A stretch of DNA of 64,000 bases, taken from NCBI GenBank assembly GCA_000158135.1, contig DS999531.1:2336051-2400050 (forward strand), read 5' to 3'. Below the pieces are notes generated by a model. It had not been told where the DNA came from. It worked only from the letters and a program-made list of their open reading frames with translations, and made no database searches. Position numbers and translations under genes: made by a program. Origin of the DNA: Rhodobacteraceae bacterium KLH11. Lineage in GTDB: Bacteria; Pseudomonadota; Alphaproteobacteria; Rhodobacterales; Rhodobacteraceae. Of this stretch, positions 63,401-64,000 are shown piece after piece (the stretch's first letter is position 1; each line of letters begins with the position of its first letter).

Positions 63401-64000
63401 TGAAGCGTGCAGTGCCTTCGCGATCTTCGAACGTATAGTTGATCCGGGCAAGCTCGCCCAAGGTCACGACGCGATCGCCATTGACCTTGATCGGCAGGCC
63501 ATAGACATCCTGTGCGGTTTTGAAGGACGAAGGGATCTTGACCGAGAAGGTGCCCTGTTCGGTCTCAACCTCACCCGCCGCGATCAGCTGGTTGTTGTTC
63601 TGGACCACATTGATCAGCTCGTCAGCGGTGACGTTATAGGCCTCAAGCCGCAGCGGGTCGATCACCACCTCAAGCATTTCGTCGCGGTTCCCGGCGATCC
63701 CGGCCTCAAGAACAGAGTCCAGCGCCTCAAGCTCGTCCTGCAGGTCTTTGGCAACGCGGGCCATCGTGCGTTCGGGCACCGGGCCGGTCAGGTTGACGAT
63801 GACGATGGGGAATTCCGAAAAGTTGATCTCGGTCAGGGTGTATTGTTCCGCCCCTTCGGGGAAATCAGCCTGTGCGCTGTTCATCGCGTCACGCACATCG
63901 GCGGTGATCGCGGTTTTGTCCCACCCGAAATCGAACTCCAGCGCGATACCGGCATAGCTTTCGGCGGCGGTCGCGGTCATCTCTTTCAGGCCGTCCAGAT
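60456..64000 (-). CDS. RND-family efflux transporter, N-terminus beyond the window
   Basis: At least 1180 residues are visible and the frame continues past the right edge; the ATG at 63980 is internal (the preceding codons read LDGLKE). RND features: GVSISNIVMFGLILAVGMLV followed by DGAIVVVEYADKRIKEGVG, PIVSSTATTLCAFLPMLFW and, near the end, GIVALAGIVVNNNIVLIDTY and RIRPVLLTTLTTMAGLTPMM. In TM4 the AcrB Asp-Asp pair reads Asp-Gly. The substrate is unknown; the partner membrane-fusion gene is probably upstream, outside the window. Confidence 0.9.
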   Translation of the reverse strand, partial: LDGLKEMTATAAESYAGIALEFDFGWDKTAITADVRDAMNSAQADFPEGAEQYTLTEINFSEFPIVIVNLTGPVPERTMARVAKDLQDELEALDSVLEAGIAGNRDEMLEVVIDPLRLEAYNVTADELINVVQNNNQLIAAGEVETEQGTFSVKIPSSFKTAQDVYGLPIKVNGDRVVTLGELARINYTFEDREGTARFNGEPTVALQVVKRKGFNLIDTVAQVKTTIAEAQTKWPSELQAAVDVGTSNDQSRIVGSMVSQLEGSVLTAIALVMIVVLASLGTRAALLVGFAIPTSFLLCFAFLAVMGVSISNIVMFGLILAVGMLVDGAIVVVEYADKRIKEGVGPMHAYVEAAQRMFWPIVSSTATTLCAFLPMLFWPGIPGEFMGMLPVTLIFVLSASLIVALIYLPVMGGVSGRMSRSFDRSSNWLRARFPWWGRALLVPPSLYLIFLGAMQVLNPDYLLPGGAFTGALMFLFGAFAGSVTLSAAKIERAPDEHVHTAKEHTPFGYVIKFLVGNPVMPVVSVAVVFALVFWIAFILFPQNARGVEFFVESEPEQATAYVRARGNLSLAEKDEMVQEAERVISAHPAVINVFAFAGEGGLNQNNGGASAPADTVGRVQFEIIPWEDRPNITEPIAGGLFDRHVVAPEYDGDFVLEELSAELAEIPGFAVEILALEQGPASAKPVHLRIKGDSWEELTAATLTAREAFNSTPGLIKIEDTLPLPGIDWQIDVDVAKAGRFGADVATVGAMVQLVTRGILLGEMRPDSTDEEVEIRVRLPDQDRVLSTLDTLKVRTPDGLVPLSNFVSRKPVAKLAEINRVDQQRYYDVKADVEPGLSKVITTGPDGAELRLATVRAVAEDENPSGTTITSLDGTEFELVKLAGAENVGALRTAIDDGEASFALINPNERIAVLTEWLETNPFARSISWEWTGDQEDQAESQAFLSSAFLAALGLMFVILLAQFNSFYNSVLVLLAVVLSTTGVLIGMMVMQQPFSIIMTGTGIVALAGIVVNNNIVLIDTYQEYSRYMSRIDAIVRTAEARIRPVLLTTLTTMAGLTPMMFGLSLDFIGGGYSIDSPTALWWKQLATAVVFGLGTATVLTLIVTPSLLALRVWVTTYIIWLGKALARATAGRSSQIAQDMAINQSARGMQAAEIMWNEGGVTDANPDQPPTSPLKAAE

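Noticed and set aside
63980..64000. ATG at 63980 as the start of the RND gene
   Set aside because: The frame stays open upstream to the window edge (LDGLKE), and RND proteins have about 80-100 more residues before this point. The gene is cut by the window.

Overview
The window joins most of a large tailed-phage prophage (from before position 1 to about 43.0 kb) to a stretch of ordinary alphaproteobacterial chromosome (about 43.0-64.0 kb). The host looks like a member of the Rhodobacteraceae (Roseobacter group). The chromosomal genes have that gene content: heterotetrameric sarcosine oxidase soxB-soxD-soxA-soxG, ccmI, an iron-type superoxide dismutase, DUF1289 and DUF2147 proteins, an Atm1-like ABC exporter. 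Intergenic GATGAAG-type repeats common in that group also occur. These assignments come from reading the proteins; no database search was run.

Prophage layout. (1) 1-4.0 kb, leftward early genes: a Gp37/Gp68-family protein cut by the window edge, small unknowns, a DUF2303 protein, a compact topoisomerase VI A/Spo11-like protein with no B subunit (Mini-A type), a PrtN-like activator and a NYN-domain nuclease. (2) 4.0-5.4 kb, immunity region: a leftward CI-like and a rightward Cro-like repressor with repeated operator-like sites. (3) 5.4-11.3 kb, rightward early/middle genes: DUF1937, a beta-class DNA methyltransferase, two helix-repeat proteins, zinc-finger proteins, a replication-type protein, and last a NusG-like NGN/KOW protein. 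(4) 11.3-35.3 kb, late operon: a lambda-type head (terminase, portal, gpW, ClpP-type protease with nested scaffold, decoration protein, a frameshifted major capsid gene, connectors) followed by a P2-type contractile tail (V, W, J, I, FI, FII, E/E', T, U, X, D), then lysis genes (holin candidates, M15 endolysin, nested spanins) and tail fibre genes. The late operon contains several intrinsic terminators, which fits antitermination by the NusG-like protein. (5) 35.4-42.9 kb, accessory and integration genes: a Dam-type and a C5-type methyltransferase, RMF-like and MazG-like proteins, a GIY-YIG protein, a decayed IS1-type transposase, a 25-residue lipoprotein, a SqrR/BigR-like persulfide sensor, HicAB, and a tyrosine integrase next to dusA.

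The integrase lies head to head with dusA, whose 5' end is a known prophage insertion site. The prophage therefore ends inside the start of dusA, and its other end lies left of the window. The broken capsid gene suggests either that the prophage can no longer make particles or that the sequence has a one-base error.

Chromosomal part (43.0-64.0 kb): dusA with a 2-oxoglutarate oxygenase-like gene and a SpoIIAA-like gene; leftward ccmI-ruvX-DUF1289; the soxBDAG operon for sarcosine oxidation feeding the folate one-carbon pool; an FkbM methyltransferase; sodB; a membrane protein; a LOG-family phosphoribohydrolase; a LysM protein; an Atm1-like exporter; DUF2147; and an RND efflux pump cut by the right edge. 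No tRNA, rRNA or CRISPR array was recognised.
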